Shown here: piece after piece, positions 33,959 to 42,866 of the stretch | Position numbering within the stretch: position 1 is the first letter of the stretch | Layout: every line of letters begins with the position of its first letter | NCBI RefSeq assembly: GCF_018449655.1 | Contig: NZ_JAAVUX010000020.1 | Location: 1 to 64,000, forward strand | From: Pseudomonas sp. dw_358 | Lineage (GTDB): Bacteria > Pseudomonadota > Gammaproteobacteria > Pseudomonadales > Pseudomonadaceae | Length of the DNA stretch: 64,000 nt | Direction: 5' to 3' | The notes under the pieces: generated by a model | Seen by the model: the letters and a program-made list of their open reading frames with translations, nothing else | Databases searched by the model: none | What the model was told of the DNA's origin: nothing | Made by a program: the position numbers and the translations under genes

Positions 33959-34036
33959 GGGCGAAGGGGGTCTCTTGTTGGAAGGCGCCGTATTCGTATA
34001 GCCCATGTTGCGGGGTCGCGACAGCTACACCGCGTT

Positions 34037-34600
34037 TCAGCGCATGAAATGCACCATACCCTGTTCATCATTGCCCATGTACATCCCGTACACCCCGGCC
34101 TGGCGCTCCTCGATATAGCGCTCCAGAATTTGCCGGATGGCGGGATAGTAGATGTTGTCCCAGGGGATCTGATCAGGGGCGAAAAACTGGCAGGCCAGGG
34201 TCTCGGCGCCAAACTGGCCGGTGATTTCCAACGCCTGGGCGCGGAACACGATGTACACCTCGCTGATGCGCGGCACGCTGAAAATCGAGTAGGGCGAAAT
34301 GATTTCGGCGCGTACGCCGCTTTCTTCCCAGACTTCCCGCAAGGCCGCCTGCTCGGTGCTTTCGCCGGCTTCCATGAAGCCGGCGGGCAGGGTCCAGGTC
34401 CCGGGACGCGGGGCGATGGCGCGCTGGCACAAGAGGTAACGGCCCTGCTGCTCGATGATGCAGCCGGCGATGATCTTCGGGTTGACGTAATGCACGTAAC
34501 CGCAACCTCGGCAGACCAGGCGCAGATGGGTGTCGCCCGGAGGAATGGCCTGGGCCAGGGCAGCTGAACCGCATTGCGGGCAAAAGCGGGGAGCGGCCAT
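34037..34600 (-). CDS. Nudix hydrolase with N-terminal zinc ribbon
   Basis: A 187-residue protein. CPQCGSAAL and CRGCGY give four cysteines of a zinc ribbon at residues 7-35. The Nudix box reads GFMEAGESTEQAALREVWEESGV, with the conserved E-x7-REUxEE pattern; the segment before it, RPGTWTLPAG, is typical of the NADH pyrophosphatase-like or ADP-ribose-like group. It should hydrolyse a nucleoside diphosphate derivative. It starts five bases after the GntR gene ends, so the two are co-transcribed. Confidence 0.85.
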   Translation of the reverse strand: MAAPRFCPQCGSAALAQAIPPGDTHLRLVCRGCGYVHYVNPKIIAGCIIEQQGRYLLCQRAIAPRPGTWTLPAGFMEAGESTEQAALREVWEESGVRAEIISPYSIFSVPRISEVYIVFRAQALEITGQFGAETLACQFFAPDQIPWDNIYYPAIRQILERYIEERQAGVYGMYMGNDEQGMVHFMR

Positions 34601-34605
34601 GGCGG

Positions 34606-35358
34606 TCAGTGACCTATGCGCGGTTCTTTCTGGACGATGGGGGTGGCGATGTCGCGGATCTTGGCAGGGGCGTTCTGCTGCCGACGCAAGTAGTCCAGCG
34701 CCACGTTGGCAGCGGCGCGCACGTGATCCACCGAGGCCTGATGGGCCGCCATGGGGTCGCCGCTCTTGATGGCGGCGACAATGCGCTGCATTTCTTCGTT
34801 ACTGGCGCCGCGACGGTTTTCCTGGGACACCGAGGTCGCGCGCAAGTAACTGATGCGCGCCTGCAACTGGCGCAACTGGGTGGCCGCGACGTGGTTGCCC
34901 GAACCTTCCAGCAAGACGTCGTAAAAGCCCTGCACCGAGTCGAGCACCTGGGGCAACTCGGCTTCTTCCAATGCCTGGCGATTGATTTCAAGCGCCTTTT
35001 CCAGCGCGCGGATGTGCTTGGCCTTGGCGTTCAAGGTGAACAGCTGCACAATCAGGCCTTCGAGTACACAGCGCAACTCGTAGATATCCCGGGCATCTTC
35101 CAGGGTGATGATGGCCACGCGCGGCCCCTTGGCGTCGGCAAATTCCACCAGCCCTTCGGATTCCAGATGCCGAAGCGCTTCACGCACCGAGGTGCGGCTG
35201 ACCCCGAGGCGGTCGCACAGGTCGCGCTCGACCAGGCGATCGCCCGGCAACAACTGAAAGTTCATGATGGCGCTGCGCAGTTTCTCCAGCACGATTTCGC
35301 GCAACGTGACCGGGTTGCGATTGACCTTGAAGCTGTCGTCCATAGGCAGGCGTTTCAT
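34606..35358 (-). CDS. GntR-family (FCD) transcriptional regulator
   Basis: A 250-residue protein. The winged helix occupies about residues 20-85 (EIVLEKLRSAIMNFQLLPGD, RDLCDRLGVSRTSVREALRH, LESEGLVEF). The C-terminal helical FCD ligand domain begins at ARDIYELRCVLEGL and includes EEMQRIVAAIKSGDPMAAHQ. Such proteins repress catabolic genes and release DNA on binding a carboxylic acid. It lies inside the minus-strand block after the flavin reductase (57-base gap) and may control the DUF1185-hydrolase-ALDH-reductase set via the TGGTATACCA site at 38876. The effector is unknown. Confidence 0.87.
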   Translation of the reverse strand: MKRLPMDDSFKVNRNPVTLREIVLEKLRSAIMNFQLLPGDRLVERDLCDRLGVSRTSVREALRHLESEGLVEFADAKGPRVAIITLEDARDIYELRCVLEGLIVQLFTLNAKAKHIRALEKALEINRQALEEAELPQVLDSVQGFYDVLLEGSGNHVAATQLRQLQARISYLRATSVSQENRRGASNEEMQRIVAAIKSGDPMAAHQASVDHVRAAANVALDYLRRQQNAPAKIRDIATPIVQKEPRIGH

Positions 35359-35415
35359 TGTGTTGACTCTGGTGTGGGCGTGCCCGGTAAAAGACGCAAG
35401 TTTATCATGCAGCGC

Positions 35416-35901
35416 CTACGACAACGCCGGGATGGCACCCAGTTTGCCGCGGAAATACAGCATGGGGGACACCGCCTCCTCGGGCAGGATCAGGTTTTTC
35501 ACCTCGCCGACGATGATGGCATGGTCACCGCCTTCGTATTCACGCCACAGTTCGCATTCGATGATGGCGGTGGCCTTGGCCAATAGCGGGTTGCCCAGTT
35601 CGCTCAGGTGCCATTGAATGTCCTTGGCCTTTTCCTTGCCTTTGCTGGCGAACGCATAGGCCTCGGCCTGCTGCTCGGCACCCAGCAAGTGGATGGCAAA
35701 GCGTTTGCTGGCCTTGAGGATCGGGTAGGTGTCGGACTCGTAGTTGGGGCAGAACAGCACCAGCGCTGGGTGAATCGACAGCGCGCTGAACGCGCTGGCG
35801 GTGATGCCGACGATGCCGCCGTCCTCGTCCAGGGTGGTGACCACCGTGACGCCGGAGGGGAAGGATGCCATTACTTCTTTGTAGATACTGGGTTCGATCA
35901 T
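35416..35901 (-). CDS. Flavin reductase (HpaC/RutF-like)
   Basis: A 161-residue protein with the FMN-binding flavin reductase fold: MASFPSGVTVVTTLDEDGG, GITASAFSALSIHPALVLFC and FAIHLLGAEQQAEAYAFASK. It would reduce FMN/FAD with NAD(P)H and hand the reduced flavin to a two-component monooxygenase. No monooxygenase gene occurs in this operon or anywhere in the window. It lies 13 bases after the aldehyde dehydrogenase gene on the same strand. Confidence 0.87.
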   Translation of the reverse strand: MIEPSIYKEVMASFPSGVTVVTTLDEDGGIVGITASAFSALSIHPALVLFCPNYESDTYPILKASKRFAIHLLGAEQQAEAYAFASKGKEKAKDIQWHLSELGNPLLAKATAIIECELWREYEGGDHAIIVGEVKNLILPEEAVSPMLYFRGKLGAIPALS

Positions 35902-35914
35902 GTCAGGCCACCTC

Positions 35915-37396
35915 TTAACGCATTACGAACGGATCAGGCATGGGTGCCTGGGACAGGTTGATCCAAACTGTTTTCAGTTCGGTATAGGCCAGTACTGAAT
36001 CGATACCGCTTTCACGACCGTAGCCGCTGTTCTTGAACCCGCCGATCGGCGCCATGGCGGACACCGCGCGGTAGGTATTGACCCAGATGATACCTGAGCG
36101 GATGTCCCGTGCCAGCCTGTGCGCACGTCCAAGATCGCGGGTCCAGATGCCGGCAGCCAGACCCAGCTGCGAATCGTTGGCCAGCGCCAGGGCGTGGGCT
36201 TCGTCCTTGAAGGGGATGACGGCGGCCACCGGACCGAAGACTTCCTGTTGCATGATGGCCAAGGACTGACTGTCGCATTCGAACAGGGTCGGTTCGTAGT
36301 ACCAGCCGTCGCTTCCCGTGTCAGCGCGCTTGCCGCCCATGCGCAAGGTAGCGCCCTGGGCCACGGCTTCGGCCACCAGGCGCTCGACCACGGCCAGTTG
36401 CTGGGCGGTGGCCATAGGGCCCATTTCGCTGGCCTCGTCCTGGGGGCTGCCGATGCGGATGCGTTGGGCGCGTTCGATCAGGCGGGTCACGAATGTTTCA
36501 TAGATCTCTTCCTGCACCAGCAGGCGTGAGCCGGCCACGCAGCTCTGCCCGGAGGCGGCATAGATGCCCGCCACGGCACCATTGATGGCGCTGTCCAGGT
36601 CGGCGTCGGCAAAGATGATATTGGGTGACTTGCCGCCCAGTTCCAGCGACAGCCTGGCAAAGTTTTCGGCACTGCCGCGTACCACATGGCGAGCCGTTGC
36701 GGCGCCGCCGGTGAAGGCGATCTTGCGCACCAGCGGGTGGCGGGTCAGCGCGGCCCCGGCGCGCGGGCCGTCACCGGTGACCACGTTGACCACGCCCGGT
36801 GGAATCCCGGCCTGCAGCGCCAGACGCGCCAGCTCCAGGACGGTCGCCGAGGCATGCTCCGACGGCTTGATGACGATGGTATTGCCAGCTGCCAGGGCAG
36901 GCGCCAGTTTGATTGCCGTGAGGTACAGCGGGCTGTTCCAGGGGATGATCGCCGCCACCACGCCGAGGGCCTCGTGCACGGTGTAGGCGAACAGGTCCGG
37001 CTTGTCCAGCGGCAGGGTACCGCCTTCGAGTTTGTCGGCCAGGCCGGCGGTGTAATGGAAGAATTCCGGCAGGTAAGTAACCTGGCCCCGGGTCTCGCGG
37101 ATCAGCTTGCCGTTGTCGCGGCTTTCCAGCTGCGCAAGAGCTTCCTTGTTTTCGCTGATCAGGTCGCCCAGGCGGCGCAGCAGTTTGCCCCGCGCGGTGG
37201 CGGTCAGCCCGCGCCAGGCCGGGTTGTCGAAGGCGTGCTGGGCGGCCTGCACGGCGCGCTCCACATCGGCCTCGCCAGCATCGGGCAGCAACGCCCAGGG
37301 CGTCGCGGTGGAGGGGTCGAGGCTTTCGAACGTAGCACCGTCGAGAGCGTCGACCCATTGGCCGTCGATGCACATCTGGAAGAGGGCAAGCGTCAT
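35915..37396 (-). CDS. Aldehyde dehydrogenase family protein
   Basis: A 493-residue enzyme of normal length. AAIIPWNSPLYLTAIKLAPA is the NAD-binding start, SLELGGKSPNIIFADADLD contains the general-base glutamate, and ASGQSCVAGSRLLVQEEI the catalytic cysteine; MQQEVFGPVAAVIPF and GGFKNSGYGRESGI follow. It oxidises an aldehyde to an acid with NAD(P)+. The ATG overlaps the hydrolase stop (ATGA), so the two proteins are made together. Substrate unknown; context suggests an aldehyde formed after oxygenation or hydrolysis of an external compound. Confidence 0.92.
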   Translation of the reverse strand: MTLALFQMCIDGQWVDALDGATFESLDPSTATPWALLPDAGEADVERAVQAAQHAFDNPAWRGLTATARGKLLRRLGDLISENKEALAQLESRDNGKLIRETRGQVTYLPEFFHYTAGLADKLEGGTLPLDKPDLFAYTVHEALGVVAAIIPWNSPLYLTAIKLAPALAAGNTIVIKPSEHASATVLELARLALQAGIPPGVVNVVTGDGPRAGAALTRHPLVRKIAFTGGAATARHVVRGSAENFARLSLELGGKSPNIIFADADLDSAINGAVAGIYAASGQSCVAGSRLLVQEEIYETFVTRLIERAQRIRIGSPQDEASEMGPMATAQQLAVVERLVAEAVAQGATLRMGGKRADTGSDGWYYEPTLFECDSQSLAIMQQEVFGPVAAVIPFKDEAHALALANDSQLGLAAGIWTRDLGRAHRLARDIRSGIIWVNTYRAVSAMAPIGGFKNSGYGRESGIDSVLAYTELKTVWINLSQAPMPDPFVMR

Positions 37397-38226
37397 GCGA
37401 GAATCTCCTGGGCGGGTTGGCTGAGGGGCAGTGCATGGGCGAGGAAGTCCAGCAGCAGCCGGTTGACCTGCCGTGGCGACTCGACCGCCATCATGTGCCT
37501 TTGTTCCGGCAGCACCGCCACCTGGGCGCCGGGAATGCGGGCGGCCAGTTGCTGGGCCATCAACGGTGTGGAACCTGGGTCCAGCTCGCCGGTGGCGATC
37601 AACGTCGGCGCCTTTATGCTGGACAGCTGCTCGCTGCCGTACTGGTCCTGGGTGGCGAACAACTGGTAGGTGGTCTGATAACCCTGCGGGTCATTGCTGG
37701 CCAAGGTCTGGCGCAGGGCGTTGATCTGCGCGGGGTTGGCCGCCTGGTACTCCTCGCTGAACCAGCGTGACAAGGCACCCTCGGCGTTGGCGGCGGGGCC
37801 ATGTTCGGCGGCCTGACGGCTGCGCTCGATCACGCCGGCGCTTTGTTCGGCGCTGCGGTTGAACACGCTGTTGAGCACCACCATCGCGCTCAGTTGTTGG
37901 GGGTGCTCCAGGGCAAAGGCGCGGGCTACCAGACCGCCCATGGAAAAGCCGATCACTGTGGCCTGGGGTAACTGCAAGTGCTGCAACAACTCGTGCAACT
38001 GCCGGGCGTACTCCTTGAGCCCCGTACCCGGTACTGGCAGCGGGCTGGCACCATGACCAAGCATGTCGTAGGCGATCACTTGATAGTGCGCCGCCAGGCC
38101 GACCCGCTGGCCGCCCCACATTTCCTTGTTCAGGCCGACCCCGTGGATCAACACCACAGGATGGCCGCTGCCGCTGACCAGATAACTGGTGCCAGCGGGC
38201 GTGGTTTCAGCGATGAGCCGAGTCAT
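37393..38226 (-). CDS. Alpha/beta hydrolase
   Basis: A 277-residue protein without signal peptide. The oxyanion motif VVLIHGVGLNKEMWGGQ, nucleophile elbow GFSMGGLVARAFALE, acid ATGELDPGSTP and histidine LPEQRHMMAVESP are all present, so it is catalytically complete. It resembles RutD and enol-lactone hydrolases. It lies 20 bases after the DUF1185 gene and overlaps the aldehyde dehydrogenase start. It may hydrolyse an ester, lactone or carbamate in the same pathway. Confidence 0.87.
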   Translation of the reverse strand: MTRLIAETTPAGTSYLVSGSGHPVVLIHGVGLNKEMWGGQRVGLAAHYQVIAYDMLGHGASPLPVPGTGLKEYARQLHELLQHLQLPQATVIGFSMGGLVARAFALEHPQQLSAMVVLNSVFNRSAEQSAGVIERSRQAAEHGPAANAEGALSRWFSEEYQAANPAQINALRQTLASNDPQGYQTTYQLFATQDQYGSEQLSSIKAPTLIATGELDPGSTPLMAQQLAARIPGAQVAVLPEQRHMMAVESPRQVNRLLLDFLAHALPLSQPAQEILA

Positions 38227-38246
38227 GGCGTGCTCCTGCAGGGCGC

Positions 38247-38840
38247 TCAGCGCCCGGCCTTTTCGGCGGCGATTTCTTCCAGGTCGATGTAGCGATTGCC
38301 GATGCGCGGGTGCAGACGGCCACCGTCGGCGCAGCCCAGGACCACGACGATTTCATCGGCGCGGGGGGCGTCTTCGATCTTGAACTCCAGGGTGATGTAG
38401 TGCGAGCGCAGGCCCTCGTCGTCCTTGTGCATCATCGGGATCTGGATCGAGGTGCCGGGGGCGCCGCGCTTGTTGGTGAAGCTCAGGTAGCTTTTGGCCT
38501 TGACCGCTTCACGGTAATGATTGCCAAAACGCAGGGTATGGATGACCGCCGAGGCGTGTTCAATCTCGCCATCGGCACCCACCACTGCCGCCTTGCCATA
38601 CGCCTCGATGCGCTCGGCACCGCCAATGGCGGCCACCAGACGCTCCACCATCAATGCACCGAGCTCCGAGCAGTGGGCTTTGATCAGCGGCTTGAGGTCT
38701 TCGACAAAACCTTGCCCGACCCATGGATTCTTGATCACTGCGGCCAGGCCGATCATGGTCACAGGGGTGTCCGAGGCTTTACCGCCTTCGATGAACGTCT
38801 GCTCGGAATAGGTCACGATCTTGCGGATTTCGAAACTCAT
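38247..38840 (-). CDS. DUF1185 'amino acid synthesis' family protein
   Basis: A 197-residue protein. FEIRKIVTYSEQTFIEGG at the N-terminus, AVIKNPWVGQGFVEDLKPL, EAYGKAAVVGADGEIEHASA and RGAPGTSIQIPMMHKDDEGL match the family annotated as amino acid synthesis protein, whose activity I do not know to be established. It is the first gene of a minus-strand operon with the alpha/beta hydrolase, aldehyde dehydrogenase and flavin reductase. A palindromic candidate operator lies 36 bases before its start. Confidence 0.82.
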   Translation of the reverse strand: MSFEIRKIVTYSEQTFIEGGKASDTPVTMIGLAAVIKNPWVGQGFVEDLKPLIKAHCSELGALMVERLVAAIGGAERIEAYGKAAVVGADGEIEHASAVIHTLRFGNHYREAVKAKSYLSFTNKRGAPGTSIQIPMMHKDDEGLRSHYITLEFKIEDAPRADEIVVVLGCADGGRLHPRIGNRYIDLEEIAAEKAGR

Positions 38841-38875
38841 GGCGCGGCACCTGGTTGGCTAGGTATTTCGTCTGA

Positions 38876-38885
38876 TGGTATACCA
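38876..38885. promoter_or_regulatory. Candidate GntR operator TGGTATACCA
   Basis: A perfect 10-base palindrome, 36 bases before the DUF1185 gene. FCD-type GntR regulators bind palindromes with a central GTATAC-like core, and one is encoded at 34606-35358 in the same block. Confidence 0.45.
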
Positions 38886-39221
38886 AAAACCGAAACGTTC
38901 AAGCGGGTTTTTGATGGGGTGGGGGGTGTGCTTGACGCGCGATCTCCTGAAGAACGGCCACCGCCCCCCCGCAGGGCGGGTGACAAGGCTCAATGGGCTA
39001 TAAAAAGAATCTCCCCTGATCAACGACTTGCCGACACCAATCTTCCGGTAATAATCTAAACGTCAAAGAACCATTGAATACCTCTATGGTCTCGATAGTG
39101 AATGGCAACGACAGCCGACGTTCAGATCGGTTACAAAAACAAGATCCCAAAGAGAGGTTACCGGTGAGGCCTGCAGCGAGCGTTGCGGCCTGATGATTTT
39201 GACTTTAGCCAAGGTTGAACC
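38886..39221. other. Divergent promoter region between the DUF1185 operon and cfa
   Basis: No gene is seen. It must carry the cfa promoter. A small GC hairpin (CCGCCC/GGGCGG, 38961-38979) is present. cfa is usually RpoS-dependent, but I find no clear CTATACT-type -10 box. Confidence 0.4.
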
Positions 39222-40373
39222 ATGCAAACCAATCTCACAGGCTCTTCGAGCCTGGCAGTCAGCAAAAACAAGGCTCAGCGTTTCGTCGAGGAGCTGCTCG
39301 CCAGGGCAGATATCACTGTGAACGGCGCAGCGCCCTGGGATATGCAGATCCTTGGTTCCGGGGTGGCGGAGCGGGCATTGGCCAAGGGTAACCTGGGCCT
39401 GGGCGAAGCTTACATGGACGGCGACTGGGACGCGGCGCAACTGGACGAGTTCTTTAATCGCTTGTTGCGCGCCGGTATTGCCGACCACGTCAACCCGTCG
39501 GCGCTGTTGTTTCATGTGTTGGCGGTCAAGTTGATGAACCGCCAAAACAAGTACAAAGCCTGGGAAGTCGGCGAGCGACACTACGATCTGGGCAACAGTT
39601 TCTACGGCGCGATGCTCGACGAGCGGATGACCTACACCTGCGGTTACTGGAAAGACGCCACCACACTGCCGCAGGCCCAGGAAGCGAAACTCGACCTCAT
39701 CTGCCGCAAGTTGCAGCTCAAACCCGGCATGCGTGTGCTGGACATCGGCTGTGGCTGGGGCAGTTTCATGTCGTATGCCGCTGAACACTATGGCGTCGAG
39801 TGCGTCGGCGTGACCATTTCCCGCGAACAGGCCGAGTGGGGCCGTGAGCGCTACGCCCACTTGCCCATCGAGTTTCGCCTGCAGGACTACCGCGATGTCG
39901 ACGAGCCGTTCGATGCCATTGCCAGTGTCGGCATGTTTGAACATGTGGGGCCGAAAAATTATTCGACTTATATGCAAACTGCCCGGCGCTGTCTCAAGGA
40001 CGATGGGCTGTTTCTGTTGCACACCATTGGCAAGAACCAGGCCGGCTCCCCGGACCCATGGATCGACAAATACATCTTCCCCAATGGCGAGGTGCCGACC
40101 CTGGCGCAGATGACCGAAGCCTTCGAAGGGGTGTTCGTCGCCGAGGATCTGCACAACTTCGGGCCCGACTACGACCGCACCCTGATGGCGTGGTGCGAAC
40201 GCTTCGAGGCCAGCTGGCCGACGTTCGCCGCGACCCTGGGCGAGCGCTTCTTTCGCATGTGGCGCTACTACCTGTTGTCCTGCGCCGGCGCCTTTCGCGC
40301 ACGGGACTTGCAGCTGTGGCAATGGGTGCTGTCCAAGCGCGGCATCGTCGGCGGTTACCAGCGGGTCACTTGA
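39222..40373 (+). CDS. cfa: Cyclopropane-fatty-acyl-phospholipid synthase
   Basis: A 383-residue SAM-dependent enzyme. The N-terminal substrate domain has LGLGEAYMDGDWDAAQLDEF; the catalytic domain has HYDLGNSFYGAMLDERMTYT, the SAM-binding LDIGCGWGSFMSYAAEHYG, VGMFEHVGPKNYSTYM and the C-terminal Tyr/Arg region MWRYYLLSCAGAFRARDLQL. It adds methylene to double bonds of membrane phospholipids, typically on entry to stationary phase. The last eight bases overlap the methyltransferase gene, tail to tail. Confidence 0.95.
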   Translation: MQTNLTGSSSLAVSKNKAQRFVEELLARADITVNGAAPWDMQILGSGVAERALAKGNLGLGEAYMDGDWDAAQLDEFFNRLLRAGIADHVNPSALLFHVLAVKLMNRQNKYKAWEVGERHYDLGNSFYGAMLDERMTYTCGYWKDATTLPQAQEAKLDLICRKLQLKPGMRVLDIGCGWGSFMSYAAEHYGVECVGVTISREQAEWGRERYAHLPIEFRLQDYRDVDEPFDAIASVGMFEHVGPKNYSTYMQTARRCLKDDGLFLLHTIGKNQAGSPDPWIDKYIFPNGEVPTLAQMTEAFEGVFVAEDLHNFGPDYDRTLMAWCERFEASWPTFAATLGERFFRMWRYYLLSCAGAFRARDLQLWQWVLSKRGIVGGYQRVT

Positions 40374-41304
40374 GGCTGAAGACCATGGCCTTCAGTCCGC
40401 TGACCGGGTCGATGTCAGGAAACTCCGGGGGGTTGGCCAGGCGTTCGCGCCACTGTAACTGTGGCGCCTCACGGGCCATGGTGTCGACGATGAAGTCCGG
40501 GCCGATGGCAGGATCGTTGACGCAAGCCAGCACCACCCCGTCGGGCGTCAGCAGTTCCGGCAGGCGCCGCAGGACCTTGGCGTAGTCCTGGGTCAGCACG
40601 AAGCTGCCTTTCTGGAACGTTGGCGGGTCGATCAGCACCAGGTCGTAAGGCCCGCTCTTGCGCACCTTCCCCCAGGATTTGAACAGCTCGTGGCCGAGAA
40701 ACTCCACCCGCGTCAGGTCATGGCCGTTTAGCCGGTGGTTGTCGCGGCCGCGGCTCAGCGCCGCCCGGGCCATGTCCAGGTTGACCACCCGGCTGGCGCC
40801 GCCGGCGATGGCGGCCACTGAAAACCCGCAGGTGTAGGCAAAGAGGTTGAGCACACGCTTGCCGGCGGCCTGCTGCTGGACCCATTGGCGGCCCAGACGC
40901 ATGTCAAGAAACAGGCCGATGTTCTGCTTGATGCCCAGGTCGAGCTGATAACGCAAGTCGTGTTCGCAGATGACACGTCGTTGTTCCACATCCCCCAGCA
41001 GCCACTGGGTGGCACTGTCGGGCAGGTAGCGATGCTGCAACAACAGTGCAGTGGCCCCGGCATCGCGCCAGACATCGGTGGTGGTCAGGTGCAGCAGGCG
41101 GCTTTGCAATTCGGCCAGGGCTGCGGGCTCGGGTTCACGAAACAGCGCCACCAGCAGCACCCCCTGGAGCCAGTCCACGGTGAGCTGCTCCAGGCCCGGC
41201 CAGCAGCGGCCACGGCCATGGAACAGGCGACGGGTTTCCAAGGGAGGCTCGCGCAGGGCGTCAAGCAGATGGGTATGAAGCGTATCGAGGGCGTGTGAGT
41301 TCAT
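40366..41304 (-). CDS. Class I SAM-dependent methyltransferase (RlmI/RlmK-like)
   Basis: A 312-residue protein; ATG 41304 is chosen because upstream sequence lacks homology-like character. KQNIGLFLDMRLGRQWVQ, VLNLFAYTCGFSVAAIAGGA, RDNHRLNGHDL and the catalytic DPPTF (YDLVLIDPPTFQKGSF) match the methyltransferase domain of 23S rRNA m5C/m2G enzymes RlmI and RlmKL. No PUA domain is present, so it is a shortened relative. Target probably rRNA but unproven. Confidence 0.8.
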   Translation of the reverse strand: MNSHALDTLHTHLLDALREPPLETRRLFHGRGRCWPGLEQLTVDWLQGVLLVALFREPEPAALAELQSRLLHLTTTDVWRDAGATALLLQHRYLPDSATQWLLGDVEQRRVICEHDLRYQLDLGIKQNIGLFLDMRLGRQWVQQQAAGKRVLNLFAYTCGFSVAAIAGGASRVVNLDMARAALSRGRDNHRLNGHDLTRVEFLGHELFKSWGKVRKSGPYDLVLIDPPTFQKGSFVLTQDYAKVLRRLPELLTPDGVVLACVNDPAIGPDFIVDTMAREAPQLQWRERLANPPEFPDIDPVSGLKAMVFSLK

Positions 41305-41416
41305 GGCGGCATTATCCGGGCCCGTCGAATGCTTATCAAATACTTCAGGGATGCGCCCAGCCGGAACTCGCAAGGGTGAGCTGCGTCTCAGAAATGAATG
41401 TCACTGGTCGTACCGT

Positions 41417-41446
41417 TTGGTAAATAAACCGACGCATTACTATGCT
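41417..41446 (+). promoter_or_regulatory. Possible promoter of the GAF-EAL gene
   Basis: TTGGTA (41417-41422) and TATGCT (41441-41446) are separated by 18 bases. The preceding C gives CTATGCT, near the RpoS -10 preference. The start codon is 50 bases downstream. Confidence 0.35.
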
Positions 41447-41495
41447 CTCACACAGCTAGCACATTGAAACCGTATTGGATCACGGAGGTTCCTGG

Positions 41496-42785
41496 ATGAA
41501 TATGTCGGCCGATCAACTGGTGGACCTGGTGTCCCTCAAGCCGCAGTCCAGCGGCGGGCCCCAGGCAGGACATCATTCGGTAGAGCGGGTACTCCATGCC
41601 CTGCGTACCCATCTGGGCATGGACGTGGCGTTCGTGTCAGAGTTTCGCGAGGTCGATCGGGTGTTTCGCTATGTCGATGCCGGGGGCGAATCGCCGATCG
41701 CCGCAGGCGACGCCTTGTCCCTGGAGGTCGGCTATTGCCAGCGGGTGGTGGACGGTCGCTTGCCCGAACTGATCCCCGACACGGCCGGTTTCGAAGAGGC
41801 CATGGCCTTGCCGGAAACCACGGCCATCCCCATCGGCTCGCACCTGAGCGTGCCCATCCGCTTGAGCGACGGGCGCCTGTATGGCACGTTCTGCTGCTTC
41901 GGCTACGCCAAGGATCAATCTCTGGGCGAACGCGACTTGCAGGTGATGCGGGTGTTCGCGGACCTGGTCACCGAGCGCATCGAAAGCGACCTGACTCGCG
42001 ACCAGGACCGAGAGAACAAACGCGCACGCTTGCGCAAGGCCATGGCCACCCGCCAGCCGGCGATTGTCTATCAACCGATCTTCGACCTCTGCGACATGCA
42101 CGTGTCCGGCTGGGAATGCCTGTCGCGGTTCAATGTCGAGCCGGGGCGAACACCCGACCTGTGGTTCCAGGAAGCCGCTGACATCGGCATGGGCGAGGAC
42201 CTGGAGTGTCACGCCATCAGCGCGGCGCTGGCCGGGTTGGGAATGTTCCCCGGGGATATGTACCTGGCGATCAATTGCTCGCCGGAACTGGTGCTCAGTC
42301 ATCGTCTCGACGAACTCTTGCAAGGCTACCCGGCCCAGCGCATCGTGCTGGAGATCACCGAGCACGCCGTGGTGCAGGACTACCGTGAAATGGAGACCGC
42401 CCTGGCCGGCCTGCGTCAGCGCGGTATGCGCGTGGCCATCGACGATGCCGGGGCCGGGTACGCAAGCATGCGCCACATCCTGCGGCTGCGCCCGGACATG
42501 ATCAAACTGGACATCAGCCTGACCCAGGGCATCGATCTGGACCCGCAACGCCGTGCGATGGCTTCGGCGCTGGTGGCGTTCGCTCGTGAAACCGGGAGCA
42601 CCATCGTCGCCGAGGGCGTAGAAACCCTTCAGGAACTGGAGGTGCTCAAACGCCTGGGGGCCGACAAGGTGCAGGGTTTCCTGCTCGGCCATCCGCTGGC
42701 GTTGAGCGATGTCAAACGCTTGAATATCCGCGCCCAGGGCGGCGGTTTTGGCAGTGCCACCTTGCAGGCGCCGCTGCGCGGTTGA
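41496..42785 (+). CDS. GAF-EAL cyclic-di-GMP phosphodiesterase
   Basis: A 429-residue cytoplasmic protein starting at ATG 41496, with GGAGG seven bases upstream. A GAF sensor covers about residues 20-170 (VERVLHALRTHLGMDVAFVS, TFCCFGYAKDQSL). The EAL domain (about 180-420) begins with SGWECLSRF, an E-C-L variant in which the metal-binding Glu remains. INCSPE, LEITEH, AIDDAGAGYAS, MIKLDISL, AEGVET and VQGFLLG retain the other metal ligands and catalytic lysine, so activity is expected. It lowers c-di-GMP in response to a GAF ligand. No GGDEF partner is nearby. Confidence 0.92.
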   Translation: MNMSADQLVDLVSLKPQSSGGPQAGHHSVERVLHALRTHLGMDVAFVSEFREVDRVFRYVDAGGESPIAAGDALSLEVGYCQRVVDGRLPELIPDTAGFEEAMALPETTAIPIGSHLSVPIRLSDGRLYGTFCCFGYAKDQSLGERDLQVMRVFADLVTERIESDLTRDQDRENKRARLRKAMATRQPAIVYQPIFDLCDMHVSGWECLSRFNVEPGRTPDLWFQEAADIGMGEDLECHAISAALAGLGMFPGDMYLAINCSPELVLSHRLDELLQGYPAQRIVLEITEHAVVQDYREMETALAGLRQRGMRVAIDDAGAGYASMRHILRLRPDMIKLDISLTQGIDLDPQRRAMASALVAFARETGSTIVAEGVETLQELEVLKRLGADKVQGFLLGHPLALSDVKRLNIRAQGGGFGSATLQAPLRG

Positions 42786-42866
42786 GCAGCAGAGGCTGTG
42801 CAGCGGGGTGGCAGTCGTGGTATTGCTTGAGGCTGTTTTTCCAACGTGAGCCGAGGAACGCCTCCC

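Noticed and set aside
38961..38979. GC hairpin between DUF1185 and cfa as a terminator
   Set aside because: Both neighbouring genes diverge from this gap, so no transcript needs to end here, and no T run follows.
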